DNA from: Euphorbia lathyris
Taxonomy: Eukaryota; Streptophyta; Magnoliopsida; Malpighiales; Euphorbiaceae
Assembly: GCF_963576675.1 (NCBI RefSeq)
Contig: NC_088912.1
Coordinates: 12,423,001-12,487,000 of the forward strand
DNA length: 64,000 nucleotides
Reading direction: 5' to 3'
Shown: positions 1 through 10,400 of the stretch, in pieces
How the letters are laid out: every line of letters begins with the position of its first letter
Position numbering within the stretch: position 1 is the first letter of the stretch
Notes under the pieces: generated by a model
Told to the model about the DNA's origin: nothing
What the model saw: the letters and a program-made list of their open reading frames with translations, nothing else
Database searches by the model: none
Made by a program: the position numbers and the translations under genes

Positions 1-124
1 ACACACAAAATTTATTTTTATTTTATTATTTATTCAAAACCACACTATTTTTGTAATTAAACTTAATTATTTAGCTCGAAATTAAACTGTCACGCTAAAA
101 GATATGGACAAAACGTCCCTATCA
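1..124 (-). mobile_element. Athila-like LTR, terminal part cut by window edge
   Basis: Read on the minus strand it starts TGATAGGGACGTTTTG at 124, which resembles the start of the LTR ending at 34467 (TGATAGGGGTATTTTACC). The rest lies outside the window; the copy B counterpart continues to 41921. An integrase tail in the same orientation sits at 833-1165, so this is probably the 3' LTR of a decayed element. No purine tract is visible next to the LTR start. Confidence 0.7.
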
Positions 125-354
125 CATAACCCTAGTCGCGGTGCGAGAATAAAATTTTCCTATATCTAACACTAAAAATCTCAATTGAGATTTCTGAATC
201 TCTATAGAGATAACTGAACTTTTCATAAACACTTAACAAAACTTCAAAAACATGACTAGATTTGTTTTTTTTTTGTTTTTTTAATAACAAAACTTATTTG
301 TACACAAAACAAGAAATAAAAATAAATTACAAAATAGCTAAAAAAAACTTAAAG

Positions 355-766
355 TAAAATAAAGGCCTAAATCATACGCAGTCCCCTGAACTTGTCACTT
401 TTAGTCATTTTGCCCCCTGAACTTACGGGACGACCTATTTGCCCTTTAACTATTTAAAAGTGGTATTAACAACCCCTATTTTCATTATAACGGAAACAAT
501 TATGACATTTTTCATTGCAAGCACTAAGGTCATAATAAAAAGAGTTGTGCACTACTAAAATAAGCTGCAAATCAGGTTAGTATAGACAATACACAAGTTC
601 TCTTGTAAAAATTGCATATATGGTTATGCAGTACTAAACCAAGTTTCATTTTGTTTCCGTTATAATGAAAATACGGGATTGCTAATACCACTTTTAAATA
701 GTTGATGGGGCAAATAGGTTGTCCCGTAAGTTCAGGGGGCTGCATATGGTTTAGGCCTAAAATAAA
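355..766. mobile_element. MULE-type MITE with 9-bp target duplication
   Basis: The element occupies 364-757 and has long terminal inverted repeats. The left end begins GGCCTAAATCATACGCAG and the right end, reverse complemented, begins GGCCTAAACCATATGCAG; the pairing continues for roughly 120 bp on each side with mismatches. It is flanked by a perfect 9-bp direct repeat TAAAATAAA (355-363 and 758-766). Terminal inverted repeats plus a 9-bp target duplication are typical of non-autonomous Mutator-like elements. It has no coding capacity and sits in the 3' part of the decayed gypsy element. Confidence 0.88.
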
Positions 767-832
767 ATAAAAATAATGAACAAAAAGAAATTAAGAAAAA
801 CGACAAATTAAAAATATAAAAGTTAAACTAAA

Positions 833-1165
833 TTAATCTTCATAAAATTCGTCCACAAATTCAATTGCTTCAATTTGAGCACCTTCATAATAAATTTTGC
901 ATCCATTAACGTTAACTTTAAATCGATCACATTTGGAATTTTCTAATTCTAAAGCTCCAAAATCAAACTTATTAACCACATACGGTCCAGTACATCTAGA
1001 CTTAAACTTACATGGAAATAATCTTAATCGGGAATTAAAAACCAAAACTTTATCCCCAACATTAAAGCTTTTAACCTTAATTTTGGCATCATGCCATTTT
1101 TTCACTTTTTCCTTATATACTCTTGCATTTTCCTTATATGCCCTTGCATTTTCCTTATATGCCAA
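833..1165 (-). pseudogene. Ty3/gypsy integrase C-terminal fragment
   Basis: The 110-residue reading frame has the C-terminal end of a plant Ty3/gypsy integrase. It has the basic segment with KKWHD, then GDKVLVFNSRLRLFP, KFKSR and GPYVV of the GPY module, and a tail ending in YYEG and a short acidic stretch. The catalytic core and zinc-binding domain are absent. At the N-terminal end a 21-bp unit coding AYKENAR or a close variant is repeated three times in tandem (about 1120-1165). Orientation and order fit a decayed element with its 3' LTR at 1-124. The lineage is probably Athila or Tat; full-length integrase is several hundred residues, so this is a relic. Confidence 0.75.
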
Positions 1166-1209
1166 TCGATTGGATGAGTCATTTCAAAACGTGTTAATGG
1201 ACCTTTGAT

Positions 1210-1995
1210 ATTCCTAAGCTTTCTTTTAACTATAGTCCTCCAGTATAAATTTAGAGCAGATTACTAAACGTCCTCAACACTAACAAAATTTCTCTCTGTT
1301 CTAATACAATATAATCTCTGTTTCAAGCGAAGAACATCCTCATCCCAGAGCAATCTAGGTAATCATTCCTTATCCATATGTTTTTTAATTTATGTTTTTA
1401 CTCTTTGCAATATATTTACTACTGAATCCTCATACAATGTTATGTTTCAACCCCCAAAATAGATCTCTAGCCATGCCTGCTGTTAGGGTTCTGCTAGATA
1501 GATTTTTAACTCAAACACTAGAAACACTTCAGTTACCAAATTTTGTTTCCGGTACAGAAACCAAATTTCATAACGGTTGTCTCTTTCATGTACAAGATAG
1601 TAGACACTGAGCTTGCCTGCTATCATACTGTCGTAAGCGATCCATCAGCATCCAACTAAAGCCCTTTGGGATGCTTGTAAGAAAGCAATGGACTTTCTTA
1701 AGGCAGAGTACAATTGATCTATGAAGACTACAACCACATTGAACTAGAGAGGGTTGATAACATTAATGATGCAGTGTTTGCAATGCAAATTGAAGACATG
1801 ATAGATTTGGAAGCAAATAAATTTTTTCTAAGTTTGTAATTAGGAAAAACAAAGTTTTCCTTAGTCTGGTCGACCAAATCCACAGTGCTTCAAAGGATTT
1901 AATTGAATAGATATGTACTAGGTCGTTTCCCCTTTTCCTTGTTTTTCTGTTTAGTAATAGGTTGTTTGGTGTATGTGTTTACCATATTTACGATT
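1210..1995 (+). pseudogene. Decayed gene-like sequence, left of retrotransposon
   Basis: I do not recognise the family. Short open stretches suggest old exons: one around 1663-1710 reads ACKKAMDFLKAEY, and one around 1722-1840 reads IYEDYNHIELERVDN followed by an acidic segment, with a stop between them. A 72-codon ORF at 1392-1610 has no recognisable domain. The sequence is interrupted at 2001 by a retrotransposon and appears to continue at 8547, where a somewhat similar reading (AIKKAAIECMKFLH, then DYNYVEYEHKKSN) occurs. Coding origin is inference from these resemblances. Confidence 0.35.
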
Positions 1996-2000
1996 AATAT

Positions 2001-2810
2001 TGATAACTAGTGGAGAATTTCCGATTGTCTTCCGTCCCTGTGGGGGCGTCGTTGGGTTCGACGGGGGGAAGCTCCGATGCCAAAGTCAGTAAGGAAGAAC
2101 AAGAGAGCAAACTGAATTGACAAAGGGTAAGTAAAAGTGTACCTTGATAGCCTGATGTATAGGCTATATATATAGTCATGAAGTTGTAACTTGCAGTAAC
2201 TAGAAGGTCTCCATTAATGCTCCATTAATGGCGGTTACTGGTTACCTTTAAGCTGGCGGTTACTGGTTACTTTTAACCTGGCGGTTAGCTAATTGATAGC
2301 TCATTAATGGTCTTTATGGCCGAGTCGGCGGTTAGCCGTTACTGTGATGAATCAGGTGAAAGAGGAGATTCGCCTCATAGGTTCGCCAGCGGATCTTACT
2401 GAGCTGAACCGTGGAGATCCGTCATCCGGTTCTTCTTGCGGCGTTCTCAAGGTGAATATCCCTTTTGGTCCTTGGGATAATATTCTGTCAGTAAGATGAA
2501 TATCCCTTTTCGTATTCTTTGATCCGTCAAGGCGTATGTACGCTCTCCTTGAGAGCTATGGCGGGTCTCCGCTACTCGCTCTCATCGGGCGTATCTCGTT
2601 ATGGCGTATCTCGCCATGGTCCACGTGGCGTGGCATAATGCTAGAGACTCCTTCCTTTTCCTCATTATTTGCATATTCTCCCCTGCATTAATTATCATTA
2701 ATTCCACATTAATCATGTATAAATATCTCTTTTAGAAGGAATAATGGTTTGCCATTATTTCTATTAATTTTCCCTTATTCCTTATTCAAGAATAATTTGG
2801 GTTGTTATCA
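2001..2810 (-). repeat. 3' LTR of the Tat-like element
   Basis: On the minus strand it runs from TGATAACAACC (2810) to CTAGTTATCA (2001). A TATA-like run CTATATATATAG lies at about 2163-2174. Downstream is a GCATCGGAG motif typical of plant gypsy R/U5 regions. U3 contains about three tandem copies of a ~30-bp unit with the core GGCGGTTACTGGTTAC (about 2229-2290). Small ORFs across it are fortuitous. Confidence 0.9.
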
Positions 2811-2828
2811 GAAGCCCCCCCTAAAGTT
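2811..2828 (-). promoter_or_regulatory. Polypurine tract
   Basis: On the minus strand the sequence before the 3' LTR is AACTTTAGGGGGGGCTTC, directly followed by TGATAAC. The G run fits a plus-strand priming site and fixes the element's orientation as minus. Confidence 0.7.
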
Positions 2829-4255
2829 ATAAAAAGCTCTTTAGGGCTGTCTAAATGGTGTTTTATTTTTCTATCTTGGAGGAAAGTGGACCCGCCCTAG
2901 ATGGGGGATCATATATGGAAATGATGTGCCTTTTGGGGCTTCCTTATGCGGGATCTTATGAACAAGATCCGCCCTATGTGGGATCATATATGGATATGAT
3001 ACGCTTTTAAGGGATTTTGCTTCTTCGTGGATAGGTGGCCAACCGTATCCATTGTTAGCCTCTAGGGGCTTCTTGAGAGTTATATTTCCTTTAGAAAGGA
3101 ATAACCTGCCCTTTATGGGACCATTTGTTCCTACCCCATAGGATTATGATTCGCCTTTAGGGACTTATTTTCTTCAGTTCTGCCATATTGAGGAGAATGA
3201 CCTGCCCTTAGGGATCAGTAAGAATGATCAGCCATTTAGGGACTTTTGTGCATTTTGTGGAGGCGAGACTTTGTTGTTTGGATAAAGATGAGGCTTCATT
3301 GTTTGGATGAAGACGAGGCTTCATTGATTGGATGAAGACGAGGGTTCATTGATTGGATGAAGACGAGGCTTCATTGTTTGGAGATGAAGACGAGGCTTAA
3401 TTACTTGAAGATGAAGACGAGGCTTCATTATTTGGAGATGAAGACGAGGCTTCATTATTTGGAGATGAAGACGAGGCTCCATTATTTGGAGATGAAGACG
3501 AGGCTTCATTACTTGGAGATGAAGACGAGGCTTCATTAGTTGGATGTACCCTTTGCTTTCCAGAACTATTTTTACTAATGCATTATATCTTTTAGCAAGT
3601 AATTTTCTAGAATCTGGTTTAGGATTTCTCCGATTGTTTAGGGTAGGTGGCCAGCCGTACCGCAATGTGTGAACCTTTGTGAAGGTTTAGAAGCTGTTCT
3701 ATTCCTTCTAGAGGAAGTAAAGCTGCCTAGGGGATCAACTTGCTACCTATCTTTGAGGTGAAGCGATCCGCCCGTAGGACTTGTGAACCCTTCTTTGGGA
3801 AGGGAGTGAGAGAGTGTAAAGTCCTTGCGTCCAAGGAATGTTTTAACTCTTTCTCGAATGGTGATCATCTAAAGATGGATCCGCCCATGAGAATGTTCTC
3901 CTATCTTTGAGGAGAAAGTTGAGGGTGTAATGATCTCATGTTTGAGACGATTTTAACCCACTTTTGATGGTGGTCAATCCTTTTCCTGTCTTTGAGGAGA
4001 GAGTTGAGCTCATTTGAAAGCTCCTGAGGGTCTGTGCTTCTTATCTTTGTGGAAAGGGGATCCGCCCGAAATGGGATCAATTGTCCTATCTTTGAGGTAA
4101 TTGATCCGCCTGTGGAACTTTTCATTCGCCAGGCACTGGGCGTATATCAGCACTAAAAGCTAGGCAAATGAATATAAGAAGTATGGCGAGAAAGAATAAA
4201 TTATAAAATGTAAGATACTATAACAGTTAATGCACATATAAGAATATGTAAAAAT
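2829..4255 (-). other. Non-coding 3' internal region of the element
   Basis: No coding domain is visible. Short dispersed motifs recur, especially GATCCGCCC and variants and CTATCTTTGAGG, in many degenerate copies. It holds the 27-bp minisatellite (3261-3544). Confidence 0.6.
3261..3544 (+). repeat. 24/27-bp minisatellite in retrotransposon
   Basis: About eleven contiguous units with the core GATGAAGACGAGGCTTCATT. The first units are 24 bp and end GATTG or GTTTG; the later ones are 27 bp with TATTTGGA. Both lengths are multiples of three, so long repetitive ORFs arise on both strands (MKTRLHYLE on plus, MKPRLHLQ on minus). Neither looks like a real protein. Confidence 0.9.
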
Positions 4256-4259
4256 ACTG

Positions 4260-4640
4260 ATTTTTAGGCCCATGGTTCCGCCTTTTCCGAGCAACTAGAA
4301 CCGCATCCTCAATGATGTTTAACTTATGAGTAATCACATCTGGGCTTACTCCTGTGGGGATCTCATTCTCCTATGTAAATATGTTTTCAGATTCAATGAG
4401 AACTTTTTTAACATCCTCTTTGATCTCAAGTTTTAATCTTTTGGCGATCCGCACCCACTTTCCATCAGCAATAAGGAGCGTTTCTGTGTCGCCCAAAGCT
4501 GTAGTGACAAGTTAATATTTCTCACCTTCGTCCTCTTTGGATTGTGGGCGGATTGATAGTGAGATCGAGTATAAGTCTCTTTAGCCACCTTTTGGTTCCC
4601 GCTAATCATTACTCCTCCTTTGCTGGTGGGAATGTACATT
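4260..4640 (-). pseudogene. Tat-like pol: protease-RT linker and RT N-terminus
   Basis: The minus strand shows a segment with KGGVMISGNQKVAKETY, matching the conserved stretch after the protease in Tat-lineage gypsy elements, and further on VITHKLNIIEDAVLVARKRR, matching the 'DPEVITHRLNVDP...QKRR' entry into reverse transcriptase. Several stops and frame changes separate them. It lies downstream of the protease relic in the normal order. Confidence 0.7.
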
Positions 4641-4689
4641 GTTAGACGACGGATGGAAATTAGGGCTGCAACCTCTGGCCCTTGGTCTG

Positions 4690-5030
4690 GATAGTGTGAC
4701 CCGTCACTCCACTGATGTCAACAATGGTTGTTTCTATTTGGATCGGATCAACCTTTAGTTTGGCGAATGCACCTTTGGTGATGACATTGCGAGAACTGCC
4801 CGTGTCTTTACTCGCTTTATTTGATCTCCCATCCTTGAATCTCCATTGTTACTACCAATGTATCTGCATGTGGAGAGATTACTGGACCTGTTTCTGCAAA
4901 AGGAGAAATGGAGGGATGTTTTATCCAGAGCGGATATTTTTGCCTTTTCCACGGGTGGCTGATACACTAGTCCATCTGCTATGACATTAATGACACTTTT
5001 GAATTTGTTTTTGGGATCTGTCTTGTGCTT
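4690..5030 (-). pseudogene. Tat-like protease relic
   Basis: The minus strand carries a DTGSSRNVITKGAFAKLKVD segment with the aspartic protease catalytic D-T/S-G (near 4770-4790). It is preceded by HADTLVVTMEIQGWEIK and, earlier, by KSVINVIADGL, which resembles the VINVIAGG motif of Tat gag-protease junctions. Stops interrupt the frame just before the catalytic motif. It is part of the gag-PR-RT block of the element. Confidence 0.72.
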
Positions 5031-5059
5031 GTCATCTTGTTATTTGTTATTCTGGACAA

Positions 5060-5300
5060 AGCTATCTAGTTTGCCAGCTCCCAGCAAGCTTTAGTGTGGT
5101 GGCCAACCTGTAGTACGCTTTGGCGTTTCTTCCAACGGTTACAAGCTCCCCTCCTTTGGGTTCAGGATATGTAATGTCCCGTTTATATTGACTCTTCTCC
5201 TTTATATTGTGGAAAGTTGGAAGCTTTAAACATTCTGTCCACCTCGTACCTCAAGATCCGTGCTGTGAATGGCGAATTCATGTTAACTTGATGGCGTACC
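5060..5300 (-). pseudogene. Tat-like gag tail with zinc-knuckle remnant
   Basis: On the minus strand a segment with PFTARILRYEVDRMFK (about 5215-5275) recalls the gag entry of Tat-type elements, and GHHTKACWELAN (about 5065-5105) fits the second half of the gag zinc-binding region. A stop and frame changes lie between them. Most of gag is missing. Confidence 0.55.
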
Positions 5301-5459
5301 TTTCTGCATTGTTCTCTTGTCTATATAGAGCGACATTCACTCGCCTTTCAATCTCATCATTCATGTGTTCAATGTTGAATCATGATGGTGAAGCCGGTTC
5401 TTGATCTTGATCTCGATCATGTTGAGGTTATGCTTGGAGATATGGTTTAACGCGGATGG

Positions 5460-5985
5460 ATGTTGTCACAACCGTGGGAGCCATTTTATCTAACTTCTGA
5501 TATCTTGTCTCCGCATCCTTCAACATTTTGCTAACATAATAGATGGAGAACTGCTGACCTTCTTCTTCTTAAATAACCATGGTGCACATATCTTTATCCA
5601 TGACAGATTGATACAAATGCAGGTCTCCCCTTCAGATTGGTCTGCTCATCAAGGGTGGTTCTGTTAGGAATTGTTTTATACCTTGATATGCTTGTTGACA
5701 ATCTTTCTAGTATGATGATCCGCCCGTTCAACCTCTGAATCTTTCTCACCCATTGTGGGGTTTTCATTTAGGCGCTCTTTTCACCTTTTTCCTCGCATGG
5801 CTTTTATTTAGGCGCTCTTTTCACCTTTTTCCTCGCAAGGTTTTTATTTAGGCGCTCTTTTCACCTTTTTCCTCGCAAGGTTTTTATTTTATCTGGATTT
5901 GCTCTAACTCCTTTTTGGCCAATGACATAGTCAAGGAATTTTTCTGAAGTGACTCTGCATATACACTTCTTTGGATTGAGCTTTG
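5460..5985 (-). pseudogene. RT C-terminus and RNase H relic, out of order
   Basis: The minus strand reads LNPKKC and then KFLDYVIGQKGVRANPDKIK (about 5885-5985), a clear match to the RT palm-thumb end of Tat-lineage gypsy. After three 40-bp tandem repeats it resumes with WVRKIQRLNGRI, then enters RNase H with DLHLYQSVMD, EEEGQQFSIYYVSKMLKDAE and RYQKLDKMA (about 5480-5660). Stops and a frameshift are present. In a normal element this block follows gag-PR-RT(N); here it precedes gag in the direction of transcription. Confidence 0.78.
5761..5885 (+). repeat. Three 40-bp tandem repeats in pol
   Basis: The unit containing TTTAGGCGCTCTTTTCACC is repeated with GGCGCTC at 5771, 5811 and 5851. It separates RT motif NPDKIK from WVRKIQRL, where canonical elements have only a short linker. 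Confidence 0.92.
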
Positions 5986-7707
5986 TTTTTCATATCAGTG
6001 TTTGCACTGGTTGTAATATTGGCAACTCCCCTGTACCTGTGGGTTAGCACTGAAAGAACTCTAGAAGTGGGGCATACTATGTCCATTATTAAAAGATTGT
6101 GGTAAGTCATAAAAGCTATATTCACTTACCTTGGGGATCAATGGCTTGATCCATGGAACATACTTCATAGCAAAAGAATGTTTGCATTTGCCTTGTTGGC
6201 AAATATCATGTATGATGCAATTCTCTTTATGGAATTTTTAGTTCATCTTGGAATCAACTTAATAATTCCTTCACGTTGAATTCTTAATAAATAACCATAA
6301 TGAGAATTGTTTAAGAATAATGTCCTTTTGTATTTCAATGCGCATTAATATCCAAGATAGCATATTTATTTTAAACGTCATAAAAGTTATGACATTCTAT
6401 ATTGGGTAAGATATCTTACATAGTTGCTATTTACTTGCAATTAATATTGTGCATCCATACATTAATGGCATTCAGAGATCATTAAAGCCTCATTTGAATG
6501 AGGTGTAATTAAAGAAAGGTAAGTGATGATTTAATAATATAGTTATATATAAAATTACTCTTATATTATTTCATTTGTACGAATAAAATAAAAGAGAAAG
6601 GGTAATTTTGGAAGAAAAATACATGTACCATGATTCTCCTCCAATTTGGAGTGTAAGGAAAATTACTCAAAATCCACTCTCACCTACCTTCACATACAAT
6701 CCTCCAATTTTTAAGGAATTCTCATGTATATCTTAAGAATTTCGCATAAATTAATGTTCTGATCCGAAACCGACACTTGCACTATTTTACAGTTAGCTCA
6801 GGACATGAAAGTTTTGTTTATCCAATTTGGTAATTCATCAGCCCATAATGGCCTTAATAGTTAGGGACAATTACAGGATAATTACAAATAGAGTCAATAT
6901 TTTCAAGTCTCTTGTGTTGGTAACAGAAATTCTAACAATGTCAAATAAACAGTTTTTATATGAATAGACACATCCTTGTAAAAAAGGGAATGAAATAACT
7001 GTTTGACAAAACAATATTCAAAAATATGAATTTTTGATATTAAAAGTACTATATAGGAGAAAAGCCATATACAGATGGTGAATTGTACAAGGAAAAACCA
7101 AATATGATTTTTTTGTAATTTCTTCTAATAGTTATATGCATGTTCATCCAAAAGACCGATCAGATCTAAATCAATTGTAATTACATGAGCCCTTTTTATG
7201 ATATTTTAATATCAAATGACAAAATCACATTGAATGGATGATTTTTTTCTTTTGTAAATCCCAAGATTACGGGTCTTATACATGCGTTTGTACTAATTCA
7301 ATGATAATATCATATTACACTTGTCATGCATAAAAATATGAGGGCATAGTAAGCATGCAAGATTTAATGAAAGATTTGTGTCTATGACTTCATCTTTCAC
7401 AGTTTATTAGATTTATCATAATAACATGTAATGATATTCATAACACTTTATGAGAGTGAGGGATCTCAATTTTCTTTAATTAAAAATGGAATAAGAAAGG
7501 GGATGAAACTTATCCTTTTCATCATAAAATTCCAGATTCAATGTAGAAAACTCTTTCCCACCAATATATGGAGAACTGTATATTTGGATAGATTTGTTGT
7601 ACTGATTGAGCCAAAGTTTGAGATTGTGATTTCTATTCTGTTGACTCTATTGTTTTGTTCTTTGTGAAACTCTATACAATCAAGATTTTGTGATCTTCTG
7701 TTTGTTA
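5986..7707 (-). other. AT-rich 5' internal leader of the element
   Basis: About 1.7 kb between the primer site and the first pol relic. It is AT-rich with no domain I recognise; the small ORFs at 5931-6125, 7431-7667 and 7538-7780 look fortuitous. It may be an untranslated leader or captured sequence. Confidence 0.5.
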
Positions 7708-7731
7708 GAGATCCACCTTCACCGCACCAAT
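7708..7731 (-). promoter_or_regulatory. Primer-binding-site region
   Basis: Immediately inside the 5' LTR the minus strand reads TTGGTGCGGTGAAGGTGGAT. The TGG start next to the LTR end is the usual shape of a tRNA 3'-CCA primer site. I could not assign the tRNA with confidence. Confidence 0.55.
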
Positions 7732-8541
7732 TGATAACTAGTGGAGAATTTCCGATTGTCTTCCGTCCCTGTGGGGGCATCGTTGGGTTCGACGGGGGGA
7801 AGCTCCGATGCCAAAGTCAGTAAGGAAGAACAAGAGAGCAAACTGAATTGACAAAGGGTAAGTAAAAGTGTACCTTGATAGCCTGATGTATAGGCTATAT
7901 ATATAGTCATGAAGTTGTAACTTGCAGTAACTAGAAGGTCTCCATTAATGCTCCATTAATGGCGGTTACTGGTTACCTTTAAGCTGGCGGTTACTGGTTA
8001 CCTTTAACCTGGCGGTTAGCTAATTGATAGCTCATTAATGGTCTTTATGGCCGAGTCGGCGGTTAGCCGTTACTGTGATGAATCAGGTGAAAGAGGAGAT
8101 TCGCCTCATAGGTTCGCCAGCGGATCTTACTGAGCTGAACCGTGGAGATCCGTCATCCGGTTCTTCTTGCGGCGTTCTCAAGGTGAATATCCCTTTTGGT
8201 CCTTGGGATAATATTCTGTCAGTAAGATGAATATCCCTTTTCGTATTCTTTGATCCGTCAAGGCGTATGTACGCTCTCCTTGAGAGCTATGGCGGGTCTC
8301 CGCTACTCGCTCTCATCGGGCGTATCTCGTTATGGCGTATCTCGCCATGGTCCACGTGGCGTGGCATAATGCTAGAGACTCCTTCCTTTTCCTCATTATT
8401 TGCATATTCTCCCCTGCATTAATTATCATTAATTCCACATTAATCATGTATAAATATCTCTTTTAGAAGGAATAATGGTTTGCCATTATTTCTATTAATT
8501 TTCCCTTATTCCTTATTCAAGAATAATTTAGGTTGTTATCA
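7732..8541 (-). repeat. 5' LTR of the Tat-like element
   Basis: Same length and boundaries as the left LTR, with three differences. It contains a direct repeat of GCGTATCTCG (about 8319-8345) across which copy B has lost 15 bp. Confidence 0.9.
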
Positions 8542-8546
8542 AATAT

Positions 8547-8950
8547 AAATCATCTTCTTTTCTTGTTCTCTTTATGTTTACTTTATGCCTTATATTTTTG
8601 GTTTATTTTATAACCGTTTTTTTAGATCAATATCGTTGTTACATTTAGTAAATCGGATATATTGAAGGAGGCAGTTCAACTGTCTTTGAGAGAGCCAGTA
8701 AACGATCTGGCTATCGTGAATATTGAGGATTTTGATTTTCCATAGAAGCACATATGTGGAACAACCCTCCTCTTCGATGTAGCAATAAAGAAGGCTGCAA
8801 TAGAATGTATGAAATTTCTCCATATTCGTAAGGGATTTGAGATTATGGACTACAATTATGTTGAATATGAGCATAAGAAGAGTAACTTAACTCATTTGAT
8901 AATCAAGTACGGACGGAAAGGCAGTATGCAATGCAAAGAAAACTGAAATC
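8547..8950 (+). pseudogene. Decayed gene-like sequence, right of retrotransposon
   Basis: On the plus strand a frame from about 8645 reads DILKEAVQLSLREPVNDLAIVN, hits a stop after DFDFP, then continues LLFDVAIKKAAIECMKFLH and DYNYVEYEHKKSN to about 8880. The family is not recognised. It resembles the reading at 1663-1840 and is separated from it by the retrotransposon, so both may be parts of one older gene. Confidence 0.35.
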
Positions 8951-9475
8951 AGAGTATGTTTTTGTAGGGCTTTTACCGAACTTGATCGCATTAGGGAAAT
9001 ATTGTATGAGTAGAAGTAGAGTTAAGCAAATTCTCATGTTAGTTTTTAACTTTTTACTTCATTCTCCGGTTTGTGTTTGAACAATATTTCAATTAGTTTA
9101 TGGCAAATTAGTTTATAATTTTCACTTTGTTCATGTTAGTCTTGGTAACATACGAATTCTCGCTTACTCTTGCCCAAGATGCATATCCTTCACAGTTTCA
9201 CATTCACATTTCACTCTGGCTTACACTTGCCCAAGATGCATATCACTTCTCAACCAGATTCTATTACAACAAATTTTAATTGTCAAGATTAGTTAGATAT
9301 AGAAGGGCAACATCCATGTACATGATTTCTTAATGAATTTGAATGAATCGTATTGTTTTTCATAAGATTTCAGCTTAAGTTCATAAGTATGGCTGAAATT
9401 TGTACTTAGTTTAGTAATTATATAACGGCTTCACTAATTGTTTAGTCTATTGTTTTTATCGTAATGGAATTTCAA
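8951..9475. other. Intergenic, with a short direct duplication
   Basis: AT-rich DNA without a gene. GCTTACTCTTGCCCAAGATG near 9162 recurs about 69 bp later as GCTTACACTTGCCCAAGATG near 9221. Confidence 0.6.
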
Positions 9476-9489
9476 TTACATCATGCAAT

Positions 9490-9790
9490 TTTTCTTTACA
9501 ATTTTTATTGAACCATAAAACATAAATGAGAAAAACATGAAAAATATGTAGAATGAGGAAAATGTGAAAACCGAACATGAAAAAACGAAAAATTGAAATA
9601 ATTGAAAAATATGAAAAACGAGAAAAATAGGAAAAATCGATAAAAAAAATGAGACATAACGCAAAAGATGAGGAAAACGTGAAAATGCCGAAACAAAATA
9701 TTCAGAATACGTGAAAACTAAACCACCAAAAACACGAAAAATGCGAAAAATATAAAAACGGGGAAACATGAAAAATGAACAAAAATATTG
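9490..9790. repeat. A-rich low-complexity GAAAAA repeat
   Basis: Degenerate runs of GAAAAAT/GAAAACG words fill this interval. On the minus strand they give a Phe-rich 97-codon ORF that is an artefact of composition. Confidence 0.85.
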
Positions 9791-10311
9791 TAGTAATTAT
9801 CATGCCGTCTGACGATGTTCCCATGCATATGAAAAATTTAGAATAGTTGAAGTTCCGATTACATTACAACGGATATATTGTAATAATAATTATTTTTGAC
9901 AATTTTTTTTTAAAAATCTTATGATTCTGGATTTGAATATTAGGATTCGAATTTACCGGCGAATCTAAATTATAATAGAATCTTATGATTTCATTCCATC
10001 TTAGGAAGTTGAGAACAAGGCAGAAAATCATAGTTCAGACATTTAAACATTGTGAATTAGTTCTGTTAGGATTCCATTTCCATTGGATTTGAATTTTAAG
10101 TACTTGGTAATATGATTTCTTTGCTCACATTAAAATTGCATTTCTAAATACTATTTTAAGTTCAACATGGTAAATCTTGAATTTTTTTATAATATTATAA
10201 TTTTTAACTGAATCTTAGGATTCTATTTGATTGATGAGTCACGATTCACAAAATGAAGATTTCCATTCACGAGTCTAATCTCGACTTCACAGCCACGAAT
10301 TAGAACTTTGA
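9791..10311. other. AT-rich intergenic DNA
   Basis: No gene, domain or repeat boundary seen. Confidence 0.5.
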
Positions 10312-10349
10312 TTGCATTACAACATTTATTACATTATATTGCATTACAT

Positions 10350-10400
10350 CGTACCAAAAACCCGGAGGTGTCAACCTAGCTGGGATGTCCGGCGGTTTGA
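10350..10400 (+). mobile_element. LINE 3'-UTR hairpin relic
   Basis: TCAACCTAGCTGGGATGTCC (10371-10390) matches the 3'-UTR signature CCAACCTAGTTGGGATGTCC of the LINEs in this window. No LINE coding sequence precedes it, so it is a short tail fragment. Confidence 0.6.

Larger units (their letters stand above)
1996..8546 (-). mobile_element. Complete Tat-like LTR retrotransposon (2001-8541)
   Basis: Two 810-bp direct LTRs (2001-2810, 7732-8541) begin TGATAAC and end GTTATCA. They are flanked by a 5-bp target duplication AATAT (1996-2000, 8542-8546). The purine tract lies next to the left LTR on the minus strand, so the element is transcribed leftward. The LTRs differ at three positions only (2048/7779, 2271/8002, 2799/8530), which indicates a young insertion. 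The interior is degenerate: gag, protease, RT and RNase H relics are all on the minus strand but in an abnormal order (RT C-terminus/RNase H first, then gag tail, protease, RT N-terminus), with stops and frameshifts. It is non-autonomous in its present form. Confidence 0.92.

Noticed and set aside
897..1208. 103-codon plus-strand ORF
   Set aside because: Antisense to the integrase fragment, which has clear family motifs.
2001..2179. 61-codon ORF in the LTR as a gene
   Set aside because: It lies in the LTR R/U5 region and is present in all four LTR copies; no domain.
3261..3544. Possible CRISPR-like array
   Set aside because: The units are contiguous with no unique spacers, and the context is a plant genome.
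3321..3665. Repetitive ORF on the minus strand (MKPRLHLQ units) and its plus-strand partner
   Set aside because: By-products of the 24/27-bp minisatellite in non-coding retrotransposon DNA.
9476..9769. 97-codon Phe-rich minus-strand ORF
   Set aside because: It arises from the GAAAAA low-complexity repeat; no domain and no codon structure.
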